Assembly: GCA_014549065.1 (NCBI GenBank) | Contig: JACDOX010000080.1 | Location: 2,330,721 to 2,394,720, forward strand | DNA: 64,000 bases | Direction: 5' to 3' | Source of the DNA: Cardinalis cardinalis | Taxonomy: Eukaryota; Chordata; Aves; Passeriformes; Cardinalidae | Part shown: piece by piece, positions 39,301 to 51,515 of the stretch | How positions within the stretch are numbered: position 1 is the first letter of the stretch | Layout: every line of letters starts with the position of its first letter | The notes under the pieces: generated by a model | Told to the model about the DNA's origin: nothing | Databases searched by the model: none | Seen by the model: only the letters and a program-made list of their open reading frames with translations | Translations under genes and position numbers: made by a program

Positions 39301-42300
39301 TGCTGATGAAATACAGAATGTATTTAGGATCAAACCCAATTTAGTTGCCCTAAATGGANACAGGTTAAAAACCCACTGNCCTGAGGACAGTCAGCCAGAT
39401 AAAAAACATTCCCCTCTGCAGAATGGCACAGCCAAATCTGCTGCTGAGGATGACTAAGGATTGGAAAATTTAGAGAACCAGATTTCATAGTTATTAACTA
39501 AACCCCTTAAATATCTTTTAATTGTTAGACTTTTACAAAAAATTCTTACATTTCCTACTTTCACCTGTGTTCAAGATTTATTTTTTAGGTCAAACTTACT
39601 GTTCATCTCTGTCTAGGCATTGCAAATGAACTTTTTCTCACTTCAACACACTGGCTGGAAAGAAGTGGATTNTTTTCTGAGGTAGAACAGAATACTTTTT
39701 CCTTAATACAAATATGCTTGAAGAGAAGCTATTTCTTCTGAAATGCATCACCCATGTAGAACATTATACCTGAATAAAATCCTGAGGTATTTGGAGTTCT
39801 TAGGCATTATATGGACTCTTTTCTTTGGTAACAGAATGGCAGAAATATATATATATATTTAAAAGAAATTGAGACAANTCTTACTGTACACTTTCTGAAA
39901 AAAGCCTTCAGGAAGGGATAAATATATAATAAATAATTATGCAGAAGTTATGATTCAAGTACAATCAATATATGGAAAAGCCTTTATAAACTTGTTATCC
40001 ATATGTACCAAGAATCTTTGACTTTATTGTTGTAAGTCTAAGTGTCTCATTTNTGCACAAAACTAAATTTCCTTTCAGCATAGAAAATTATAGAGCAAGT
40101 CAAGAAATTACATTTTTTCTGTGAAAAGCTACTCTTACCTGTCTACTTAAATCGGTATAAAAATGCAATATTCCATTTTTGAGAGTGTTCTGAATGTTGG
40201 ATGTGCTTTTTTTTTAACAGCATGCAAAGCTTTCTTTGCTCTTCAAAGTGCTTTTAAAAGAGGGCATTCATTCAACATAGGTGGCACTCCCTAAAAGAAT
40301 TTTCATCTGGTCAGAAAGTACATGGCCAAGTTTCTATCAGAATTAAGACTCTTGTGTTGGAAGATGCAAAAAGAGATCATGGGACCTGTGACTCAGCAGA
40401 TCTCCAGTGCAGAAGGAATAGATCACTCCAAACAGGATACCTGGAATACCCAGGCTGCTGGGACGGACACTGGCTGATTATTGGTGCATTTAAAGGTTCT
40501 GTCACTGTTCTACAAACAGGAAATCTTACCCATGCAAACTGCACCCAGGGACACTTCTAGAAGATGGTTTCCTCAAATGGAAATAAATCTTTTCTATAAT
40601 TGCCCGTACAGTGTTTCTTCTGAAAGACAGGCACTTGTTCTTTTTAAAGGAATACTGCCTGTGTATTTTCCAAAGCAGCTTACTGTTGGCCTGAGGGGAA
40701 ATAGAAAACATCCCTGTGAAATATCAGTGCATAATGAGCAGTGTACTTCTGTGGCTGCCTAGGGAACAGTGCTGGCAGCATCACTCACCACAGTGGCCTG
40801 AGGTCTGTAGAAATGACAGGTGGAATGAAAGTCTCTGGTTTTGGAAATGTCAAAATAAGAAGGATTTAATATGCTGAAGAATTGTATTCTAATGCTAATC
40901 TCTATTTTTCGTTTTTTAAATATCTCTAAATGGAATTTTTTGGTGATCATTTAAAAAACAAACAAAATCTTACACATCCCTCTTATATTATGGTGCTTGT
41001 CGGAGACTAATACAGGGAAATCTGGCAAAAGCTATATAGGTGGAATGTAAGCCAAGGATATAAAATGGTTTGGCAGAGAGAAAAATTCCCTGAAGGATTT
41101 ACAGTAAAAACAATAATACAAAAGCACTGAATAGAGAGGTGTACATACAGAAAAAGCAATTACTCTAACAGAATATTAGTTACTATGACAAGTGTTTGAA
41201 AAACAGACATATCTCAACTGCCAAAAATAATTAAGCAGATTGTCTCACTACCCTTCAAACAAAAGAATTAGTGAGAAATTTCATTCAGGCTTTGTGCTTC
41301 TTTCTCTAAGAACCAGGAAAATTAACAAGGTCAGCTAGAGTACAGCTAGGATTACTCTTCAGCCAGTATTTTAGCACAATTCTTAATACTTTTTTTTTTT
41401 TAAATCTCCCTCTTGTTACAGCATTTCTTCCCAAGGGGGCATTTGATGGTTTGCCAGGCTGTTCAGTGCCCTCTCATTCACCCTGCAGCAGAAATCATTG
41501 CTCCCCCTGGCACCAGATAGCCAGGACCAGGCACCCCTTGCTCAAACTGGTACCATTTCACACCCATCTCCTGCAATAAAGTGATGCTCCTCAAGGGCAC
41601 TGAGGCCTGAGGTAGCAAGAGCTATTTAGAGACAATTGCTCCATTACACAGAATATCAGACAGTTGGATTCTATTTCAAGTTTTTCTGAGTATTTCAGGC
41701 CCCTAGGTAGGAGTTGATGTTGTACTGTGGAACTGAATAATTCAGAAGGGAGTCCCTTAGGAGAACAGCTGTTAGGTAAACACTTCAGGAAAAACCAAGT
41801 TTAGTAAAGGCCTTTAAATTATATTTTTCTTTCCCCACTGAAAGCCTAATTATCTCTTAGTAGCTCAGAAGATTTTGTTTCAACCTAACAACCACTTAAT
41901 GCTCCCTGTTCTCCTCACATTACTGCCTGAACAGTTTCTGAGTAGTATCACATAGTCTCTAATCATTATGAGGGTGAAACGTTCCTGGGGTTGGAAAAGT
42001 AACTCTATAAGCTTCAAAAATTGAGAAACAATGGGGGGAAATTGCTATTCTGCTTGTGCTTCTTACCCTGCTGAATTCTTCCAGCCATTCAGAGAGAGTT
42101 CTGAAGGCTACAGGCACTTCTCAATCCTTTTTCTTTGGTGATGTTCTGCATTACCAGCTGAGGAGGTTGGCATCCCTTGGATTCACACAGGACCTGCAGA
42201 TAATGTCAGTTAAGTTCATCCCCAGGCATTCTGCTGCTCTGGGTCACCACACTTGGTGTCCTCAGAAAATTGTGTCTAATGTGCTTCCTGTCAGGGGAGG

Positions 42301-45300
42301 CTGTGGCTGGGCTCCAGTTTTAGGGTGGTTGTTTTTTAAGAAAAGCATTACTGCAAGTGTTCTGCTGCTATTAAAGATAAGGAACATTCTGACTTTAAAT
42401 GTAGAGATAGAAGCTGATAAAATAACATATTGTTCACATAAGGCAGGACTGAAATAAAACCATTCTGGCATATAAATATTAAGTAATGTTTCCAATATGA
42501 TCTGTGCAACTGAAGGACAATTACAGCTCTCNACTCCATCTCCCAGATAAAGCTACTGGAACAATATATCATTTTTAATGAGACTTTATGGCATTCTGTA
42601 ATTTCTTCTTACTTCTGTATACTACAAGCTACTTTGCTTTCTGCTGTGTGTGCATTCAAACCTATTTTTCATATTTATATTTTCAGTTGATTGCTGGTAG
42701 GTATAGAATTAAATATGTAGCCTAGACTACTGTGGAAATTGCTTATAAGCCTCAGGTGTTATCCTGAAGGAAAGTAAACTCTAAATTAAACTAAAATCTA
42801 CTTTAAAGTCACACTTCTGGGAGGACAAAATCATCCAAAACAGACCATGCCTACTCTGTGTAATTCAGAATTTGGGTAAATTCCAAGCCTTCCCTTTGGT
42901 TATCAGACCGCGAAGGGAAGGATGTCTGTCAGGGTACTCTCAAAGAGCCNACCACAGTATTTTTTCTTCAAAAACCCATTAAAATTGCTTCTTTGATCAA
43001 ACTCTCAGGAAACATTCTAATTTAAAGTACTAGAGAACTGTGACTTAACAAGCTGTGCACTCTTTTCAAGAACTACTTCACCTTGCCCACTTCCTCTTGC
43101 CATTTTCCTCTATGAAATAATTGTAATCTCATTCTTTCCTCTCTGCCTCATATCAGCTCAATGATAAATAGAGTTAATAGGCCTTGCAAATCACAAATAG
43201 ACAGGTGGTGCAGTGATGGACTTGCCATTAGCTCCATTAGCACAATGTGGTTTGGGAATTTCAAGAAGGTATAAGCACATTGAGCTATTACAGGCTATTT
43301 CAATAAATCACAGAGCATTTTATTTAATTAAGTCCCTTTTAATAGCAATATTAAAGATATAGATAGAAGTGNCACTAGTACAAGCAGGTTTGATATACTA
43401 AACAACCTGGGTTTTTTATTATTTTCTATCCCATAAAAATAACATTCTGTAATTCAACTTGATTCTTTGATTCACAGTGTAAAATNCTGGGGTTGGTAGC
43501 TTTACATTACTGGGCTCATGGCCTGACAGCTTCCATTCCCTCACCTGCTGGGATTCTTTTNCTAAATCCTAGGACATTACAACAGTAAGGAACAATAATT
43601 AGCAGAGCACAGGCAGCACTAGAGGCATCAGATGTTTCTGTGCAAGTGGAAATGCTGTAACTGAAGAGAACAGCTTTGAAAGAATGAGGATAATTTCGCT
43701 TTACCAAAACAGGGGTATAGAAGAGGATAAAGTGAATTCAGATTAATTATCATTGGTCAACATTGAATATATGACCTCCTCAGTATTTCTTTCAAATTTT
43801 TACTATGAGAGTAGTCAAACACTGGAACAGGTTCCCTGAAGTGGTGATCTCCATACCATAACAGGAGATAGACTGATCATTATTTTAATTATTTAGGGAA
43901 AGACTACAAGGGACCAAGAAAAAACAGAGGTGAAAGATTTGAGCTATTGTATGGAGTGGGAAGAATTTTCAGGCAGAATCCAGAGCACATGTGCAGCCCT
44001 CACCTCAGGGCACACAGAACAGGAGAGAAGTTGTCTCCCTACCACAGCCTGAGATCCTGGCACTGGGAGCTGACATCCAAGGAGCTGGCATGGGTGGTGC
44101 TGGGAGCTTGAAAATAACTGGGTATTTAAACTCNGGAATTAAAAACACCCACAAATGAATGATACTCCATCCAAAACAACCAACAAATGAATGATTGCCC
44201 CAGACAGAATGGGACAGTGTAGGGTAAAAACCATAGTTAACACAGTGGACCAAAGCCATATATATTGGAATGACTCTCAACTCTCCCATTTCATGGCTTT
44301 TGAGAAGACCCTGATATTAGTGGAAGGTGGAAGATGAACAAACTTAACACCATAATAAAGCTTTGGGCTGCCACTAACCAAAACACAGTACAAACCAGTA
44401 TTTTTAATATCCTAGGAACTGATTTTATTATGGTACCCAGTAAGTTACTCCATTTTAATTTGAACTGTTTCTAACAGTATTTAGTTAGTAGGAAGCAGCT
44501 TGCTCACAAAGTACACTGCCTGGTGAANACAACACATACAAAAGCTTACCCAAGTGTGTCAGCTATTTGAACAAATCCTCTTGGCCAGCATCAGAGAGCA
44601 ATCTCATTTCAGTGGAGCACAGCCACTCCAGTCCTCCTCAACCCAAGTTCAGGGCCTCTTATGAACTCCATTTCACAGATGGGAAGGTTTCCAACAGAGC
44701 AGTCTCCTGATCATCTCCACATGAAAGGGTGCATTCAAAGACACTCTAATGAAGGACTTGAAACCAAATTGATCGAAAAGTGCAGGAGATTTGTGGTCTT
44801 TGTTACTGAGCTCTGTTTCCCTACAGGCCCTTCACANACAGCACCTATTAGCCACAGCAGGTTTGCAGAGTTAATGGGCTCTACACAGACTACTGGACAT
44901 TGGAGTTCTTTGACAGACAGCTGAAACAACTTCCTGTTTATAATTTTTACATTTGGTAATGAAGTAATTATCCTTTTGAGAGTGAACTGCTGAAATTCCT
45001 ACACATATTAAATGGCACATAAAAACATTAGTCTCTCCCAGAAGTTGCTATCTTCAGATTCGGGTGTGTTCATGACTCTCTGTGCCAGGGCAGATTCACT
45101 AAGAGGGGAAGATTCAGCAAAAAATGTTTGAAACCCTTTTGAAGCAATGCTTAAAACAAATAATAAGTGCTTCACTTTTGGCTGATATCTGCCACAGTCA
45201 TTCAGAGCTGGTTTTCCCTCTGCTGTGGTGTCTTACAGCAAGCTGGAGTTCTAAGCATGATTTGCTGTTTCCCACAGCATTCCTGGGAGTAGCCAGAGCA

Positions 45301-47889
45301 GCAGGGACACAAGTGCTGGGAGGTGGGGCTGTGTGTGCCAGGCACAAGCCAGAGCAACACGAGCCCTTCAACAACTGCATGGATTATTAAGCAATAGCTT
45401 ATTTGCAACCATCCATCATTCCTCTCCTAAGCAATCTCCACCCAGGCATAACAACTTGATTACACAGCTCACACCATATGTGCCCATAACACAGCATTTC
45501 AGAGCTGCTTAACTCACACATGCAATGGATGATAATACTCTTATCCACGTCAGGCTGGCATTTTACACTCTGCTGCCTTCACTGTCCTTGTCTTTTGAGT
45601 ACGTGTGGCTCATCTGTGGCATTCCCAAAAAAATCTATTTTAAAATTGCCGAAAATTTCACCAACTGCAATGTCAAATTAAGAGCAGATTTTAAAAAGCT
45701 GAAGTAGAAGCTAGACAAGTTGCTTCATTCAGGCAATACAGCTATTGTTTCCCACCNGTTCCTAATATATATTCCAGGTCCACAACAGGCTTTGGTGTGA
45801 TTTTGAGTGAAGTAAAGCTAGTTACTGCTGTAGGTTTTGGACACCTGTTAGAAACCTGAGGCTGGAAATGGTAGAAGAGAAGAATGGNTTTTTGGTTTGT
45901 GGTTTTGTTTTTGGGGTTTTTTTTGTTTGTTTGTTTGGGGTTTTTTTTGCATGTCCAGCTGAGAACCATTTTGATTTATTATGTTGATATTACTATTCCT
46001 TCTAATCTCTTACTGCAGTCACTTCTGATAGCATCCCAATGTCTATATTATGTTCTTAATAGGACCCTCCTGTGACCACTAGGAAAACAACCCAAAGCCT
46101 GATTTTCCTTTCTTTTACTGAANAGCATGACTCCTTACACATCATGTGAATTTTACACCACTCAACACCAGTATGCACACAAAGGCTGGATTAGCAGTAT
46201 GTGCACACATATTTCAAATTGCTGGCTGCAGCTTTTCTCTGCTTCAACAGAGGATCACATTAACAATTATTAGTCAGACACAGTGGGCAGCCTATTACAT
46301 GTTAGGAAGGATCTGTCACTTAAATGGAGTGATGGCTACAAACACACATCTACAGCATTTATTAGCNCTAAGCTGCCATCCCAAGTGCTGGGGAACGGTT
46401 GAAATGAAAACACAAGTCACTTCCTCCCTCAGAATGAAATTTATTTTTTAAAGAAATACAAATAAAATTCAACTTCAGTNATCACTTGAAGCCAAACAGT
46501 CCACAACTGTGATCCCACAAAAACTGAGAGGCAAATTAAATCTTAGCTGTGTACAACTGGGAAAAGTTTCTGGTCCGGAGGTCTGTGTATCAATAGGTTG
46601 CTTCAGCATCCAACAGCTGGCCTGGCAGCTTTTGCACTGTGAGCAAACTGCAAATTAACATCCTTGACANGGACAGCTCATAAATAAAGCAATACTCTAG
46701 AAGCTAAAATCATTTTTGTCATGTGCTGAATCTTAGAAGTACTACAGCAAAACACTCTAATGTCTGAATTCTCTAANCTTTTCCTGCTGAATTATACAAC
46801 ATGGGCTGTAAATATTTAACTGAGACAAAGGAGGCTCTAGATTGTAGTAAGAATAAAGTGTTACCTCCTCCGTTAGCCTCATTCTATTTTCAAAGGTATT
46901 CCAAGGTTCATTGGGTGGCAGGAACAGATTTTATTGTCAAACATAAAACCTTCCTAGGAATGTTCAGTGAGAAACTATTGAGGTGAGAAAAGAACAATGG
47001 AACACAGAACAGAGCTCTAGCTTAAACCCTGAAGTCACACAGNCCAGAGCAGCTGAAGTTACACTGAAGACCTGCATGGCCCAGGGTGTGCTGTTTGTGC
47101 CTGTCCCCCAGCCCAGGATGTGTCACAGTGCCCTTNCTGCTTGCAGGCACCAAACCAATGATTTCCAAGGCAGATAGAGGCACTACAGCATTGTCCAGTT
47201 GAAAACAGACTAGGCAGCAAGGCTACTACTGCTGCAAAAACCAGATCACTTCTAGTACTGGAAGCTTTTAATGTTTCTTGACATTGGGCACCAAATACAG
47301 GTGAGGTAATTTACCTTCTAAACATGGCAAATACTGAGTAAATAAGGAAAGCTTTACAGCATTNATGTCTGCAGAGAGAAAATTTCAAAGTATTACATGA
47401 TAAGATCACATAATAGGATAAAAGCACTAGCAGCAACATCCCTACTACACTGTGGCAACTTTGCAGCCATTTCATTCAGGAAGCCTCACTGAACACAAAC
47501 AGTGCAGCTAGATTAAAGTAGAGCTATGGACAGCTACAAGTACATTTTGTTCAATTAACAGCAAAACTATGGAAACCACACATAGGGATTTTGAGCTAGA
47601 ACTGTTATGCTTATTTGCTTCCCATCTTCTTCCATAAACAGTATGNCAGCAGAGCACAGAAGGAGTAACAGCAACTGAGCAATTTTCTTAACTAATTTTT
47701 AAACAACACTGATGTCTTAGAGGGTCTTTATGAAGTATGGTATTTTTATCACTTCTTTTGGACACAATCAGATGCTCCATAAATTAGCAGGCCAGAGCAA
47801 TTCACAGATTAGAACTCACCTGTACTCTTAAAAATGAGGGAACAGCTTCACTGGGGATGGCACAGAAGTTATGCTGTCTGGTCAGAAGA
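36348..47889. other. Intergenic AT-rich DNA, no recognised gene
   Basis: About 11.5 kb with simple AT repeats (for example 39846-39860) and one possible CR1 remnant near 43.8 kb. No exon or RNA gene was recognised. The part 40054-42531 has no undetermined base. Confidence 0.5.
43795..43870 (+). mobile_element. Possible short CR1 remnant
   Basis: The words 'gagagtagtcaaacactgga', 'acaggttccctgaagtggtg' and 'atctccat' resemble the CR1 3' block 'gagggtggtcagacactgga', 'acaggctgcccagagaggtg'. Only about 75 bp align, so this is tentative. Confidence 0.45.
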
Positions 47890-48372
47890 GTCTTTGGGTG
47901 GTTAAGGGTGGAAGGAACATCCAGAGGTCACCCTGTCCAGCCCCTACTGTTCAGGCAGGGTTACCCAGAGCCAGGTGGCTTTTGAATAACTCCAAGGATG
48001 GAGAATCCATGACCTCCAGGGGCAATCTCATAGCAACTAAGTGCTTTGTGATGTTCAGAAGGAACCCTCTGCATTCCATTCTGTGCCCAGTCTCTCTAGT
48101 TGTGCCTCAGGACTCACTGAAAAGAACTCAGCTCCACCTTCTTTGTACCCTTCCTTGTGGTAGTTGGTTTTTGCACATATTAAAAATAAAAATAAAAAAA
48201 CCCCAAGCCTTTTCCCCTGCAGGCCAAACTGGCCCAGCTTTCTCAGCCTTCACTCACTGTAGAGCTGCCCCACTCCTCCATCTCTGTGGCCCTTGGCTCC
48301 ACTCTCTCCAACACATCCACACCTCCCCTGGCCTGAGGAGNCAGGAGTGAACAGAGACCTCCAGGCTGAGCA
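47890..48372 (-). mobile_element. CR1 LINE 3' fragment, sense on minus strand
   Basis: The minus strand reads through diverged CR1 sequence: 'gcctgcaggggaaaaggctt', 'gaatgcagagggttccttct', 'ctggaggtcatggattctcc' and 'tccttggagttattcaaaag', then 'ggtaaccctgcctgaacag' and a terminal 'ggatgttccttccaccctta'. A T-rich run at 48179-48201 interrupts or replaces internal CR1 sequence. Limits are approximate. Confidence 0.85.
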
Positions 48373-50512
48373 GTGCTGAGCCAAGGGGCAGGATCCTCTC
48401 CTGGCAATGGTTTGCCTCATGCAGCCCAGGAGAGCACTGCAGATGCCTTTGCTGCAAGGGCACAGTGCCAGAATGGGAGCTGAACCTCAGTGAATCCCAG
48501 TGCCAAGACCTTCACAAGGTGCTCTGATGTGAGGGCAACACACAGCAGAGCAGGGAGGTTTCCACACGCCCCAGTACAGCACCACAGAGTGAAGAACACA
48601 AAGCACTTCATGAGGCCATGTACCCACAGTGCAACTTTTTCTTACCACAGCAATCTGGCTTCTGGTAGTGCTGAGGAAAACATCATTTCTACATAAGAAT
48701 CACAAACATGTACACTAAAAAAAATAAATTAAGATGTTGAATAAAGGTATGTGTTGCAACTGCTATTAGTGGCATTGAAAGTTAACCTGGTTTCCCTTCT
48801 GCATTTAACTCCATTAGTTCTGCATTCAGCTACACTGCAGCTGAGCAGCACTACAAGAGTTATGACTGTACAAGATACAGTTTTGATCCATCTCTTTTCA
48901 ATTTGCTTCTTATTTCCCTAATACATTGAGGATGTTCCTGGAAGCATATTTGAACTGACACTGAAGAAGAAAATCCTGAGCAGCTACTACATTTGAGACC
49001 TGGACTGTTATGGAGGTTTTGGAGGTAACTTTTTTGTGGAATTATTTTCTTCTCCTTNATTTCCCTTAGTTACACATTAAGTGATTCACCTAAGAAAACT
49101 TGTCCACAAATTTAAAGTTTTACTATGAATAGTCACTTTGTATTTCAGTTCATTATTTATCAAGACATGCAGAATGAATGAAATTACTTACACCACCTTT
49201 CTTTTGGGTGTCTCTCCTTACTCATTGGTCCCAAAATGGCCGCTCTTAATGCAAAATAAACACCCAAACAAAACCACTTAGCAAATGCCATGCCTGTAAA
49301 CACAGGGGCATAACACCCTGCAATTCTGCACATGCCATAAGCAAATACTATTCTACATAGCTAATAGTAGTCTACATGGTTATATTTATCCTTACATAAC
49401 TCTGCAGCAGAACCCCAGCATCCCTTCCCATGTATTTTTAGAACTTAACATTCACTAAGAATAAAATGATGCACAGATGGGTCCCTGGATTTCATTGCCT
49501 CACTAAACCCTTAAAATATCTGTTCATATTCAAGACCAGAAACATTTTTGGAACATCAATTTTTTTGTTTAACAGAAAGAAATTTCTTACTCAGCTGTGA
49601 TTGCTGCAAGAAATGTCTGATCTCACCATCCAAAATTAGTGTATTTTGACAGAAAACTAGAGATAAGTAAATCTTTGATCTTCTTGGATTAAAATATTTT
49701 TTTAACATTTCATGCAGATTTTTCCAAAGTCTATGAAGTTACATGAAGGTATTCATAGAACATTTGGCATTTAACTTCTATTTTGTTAATGGAAAAAATA
49801 TTATTTAAACTCCAAATAACTAATTTCTCATGACAATTAAGAAAGCAAGAAATTAAAATGGGCTTACTGATAAGTCATCCACTTAGAGTGAAAGTCTTAA
49901 ATGCTGGGAAGGCTTTTAAAAAATTCATTTTCTTAACTCCATATACATAATCACCCAACAGTCTAAACATGAATTTTGTTATATATTCCCATGGCACAAA
50001 GGTCATCTCCTCCTCCTGAAGTAAAACTGTTTGGGAAAAAACTCAAGACTGAGAAAATTCATTTATTTTAGAATTTGATCCAGATTAGAGCATCCAGACT
50101 GTTATACAGACATCACACTGCTATGGAAAAAACATTTTGAGATAGTAAAAAATACCCTAGCAGTAGTTTACATAGACTGTTCTTTAGGAAATTACTCTGT
50201 ACTACACTGAATTCTTTCCTAAGGCCTGTTTGCAATTTGGTTTGAAAGAGATAACAGTTTATGCAAAGAGAACATGAAAAATGAATTAACTGCAGACTAA
50301 AAAAAAGTCTATAAAAGTCCATAATCTCTTGCTGGGTATTTTACATCAGAGCATCCTTCTGGCATTTTCCCCTTCAGTTTATTAGCTCATAAAGAAAACC
50401 CATAGCTCATAAAGAAAACCCACAGCCCTGGAAAAATGGCAAAGGCAGAAAATACTGTGCTGTAGCAGTGGGATGGCACAGACACAGCTGGCCGCAGTGG
50501 GTTTGAGATTCC
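48373..50512. other. Intergenic DNA, no recognised gene
   Basis: Mostly AT-rich. From 49060 to 50573 there are no undetermined bases. A CCAAT-like and YY1-like cluster lies at about 49222-49246, and a 20-bp tandem duplication at 50384-50423. No exon was recognised. Confidence 0.5.
50384..50423. repeat. 20-bp tandem duplication
   Basis: The sequence agctcataaagaaaaccca occurs at 50384 and 50404, just left of the LTR-like element. Confidence 0.85.
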
Positions 50513-50937
50513 TGTTGCACTGTCTTGTGGCATTCACACCCTCTGGAAAAGTCCCTTTGCCCAGGATTTTTCTNCTGGGAAGCTGAGAGGCCTCAGAGAA
50601 AAAGGAAAACAATTGGTATCTCATTTGCTTCTCCTGTGTGGAATGTGTTTGGAGNTTGTTTACCCACAGGTGATTGCTTCATTGGACTCTGGTGGGAGTT
50701 GTTTTGACTCANTGGCCAATTGGGGCCAAGCTGTGGCGAGACTCTGGAAAGAGTCACGAGCTTTCATTATTTTCCTTCTAGCATTCAGTAAATATCCTTT
50801 CTGTATTCTTTAGTATAGTTAGTATAGAAATCTTTAACACNATATAGTATTATAAAGTAATAAATTAGCCTTCTGAGAACANGGAGTCAGATGCATCATT
50901 CCTGCCATCATGGGGGCATTCCCTGCAAATACAATAC
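50513..50937 (+). mobile_element. Solo LTR of an endogenous retrovirus (songbird type)
   Basis: Resembles songbird ERV LTRs I know. Features are a TG start, 'tgtggcattcacaccctctg', 'ttgtttacccacaggtgatt', 'gctgtggcgagactctggaa', 'agagtcacgagctttcatta', 'attctttagtatagtt', AATAAA at 50859-50864, 'ttagccttctgagaaca' and a terminal 'gcaaatacaata'. No internal gag-pol-env sequence or second LTR adjoins, so it is probably a solo LTR left by recombination between the two LTRs of a provirus. Target-site duplications are not clear and the exact ends are approximate. Confidence 0.82.
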
Positions 50938-51339
50938 TGTCTCTTTGCTTTCACAGCTTTCTAAATAAAAACATCTGTTTCGTAACTACAAANGCAGCCT
51001 TCAAGCAACCTCTGTTTTCTGAAAGCAGCAGCAAGTCTCAAAAAAAATTAAGCCAGCCTGTTTTGCAGAAGGAACATGATAAAGAATATNTCTGCCAGAG
51101 TCCTTTACACTGAAGGGCACATGGTCATCCTGCAGCTGTATGAGCAGCTCTGGTTCCCTATTCCCGCACCTCTGAAGCCANGCCAGGCTTTCTGATGACG
51201 GAATTAATCCTCTGACCATCTTCCCCTTGGCTACCTGCGTGCAGTTCAGGCCAAAATGCCCCTTGTTCACGAGCTGACAGCAGTTTTAAATGCCAGCCGG
51301 GACACCTGAGGCTGTGCCCNGAAGTCCCTTTCCCTGTGG

Positions 51340-51515
51340 CAGAGGCAGTTCCGAGGAGCTCCGGAGCAGGGCAGGGAGGGCAGAGCCGCCGCAGCTCCGG
51401 CACCCGCAGCTCGGCACGGAGCTGTTCCTTAGGCACGACTCCCCCCCAGCGGCTGCTTTCACTCAATGGGAGCTCAAAGGCGCCGCAGCTCCTCCGCCTG
51501 CGGGGAAAAACCCAG
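51340..51515. promoter_or_regulatory. Compact CpG-dense patch in intergenic DNA
   Basis: About 15 or more CpG dinucleotides fall within about 175 bp (gccgccgcagctccggcacc, gctcggcacggag, ggcgccgcag, cgcctgcgg), while flanking kilobases have very few. It lies about 5 kb beyond the TJP1 3' end. It may be a small CpG island with promoter or enhancer activity, or an exon of a non-coding RNA. No conserved protein is recognised in any frame. Confidence 0.55.

Noticed and set aside
44640..44700. MIR-like SINE fragment ('atttcacagatgggaagg')
   Set aside because: The match to the MIR core is too short to separate from chance.
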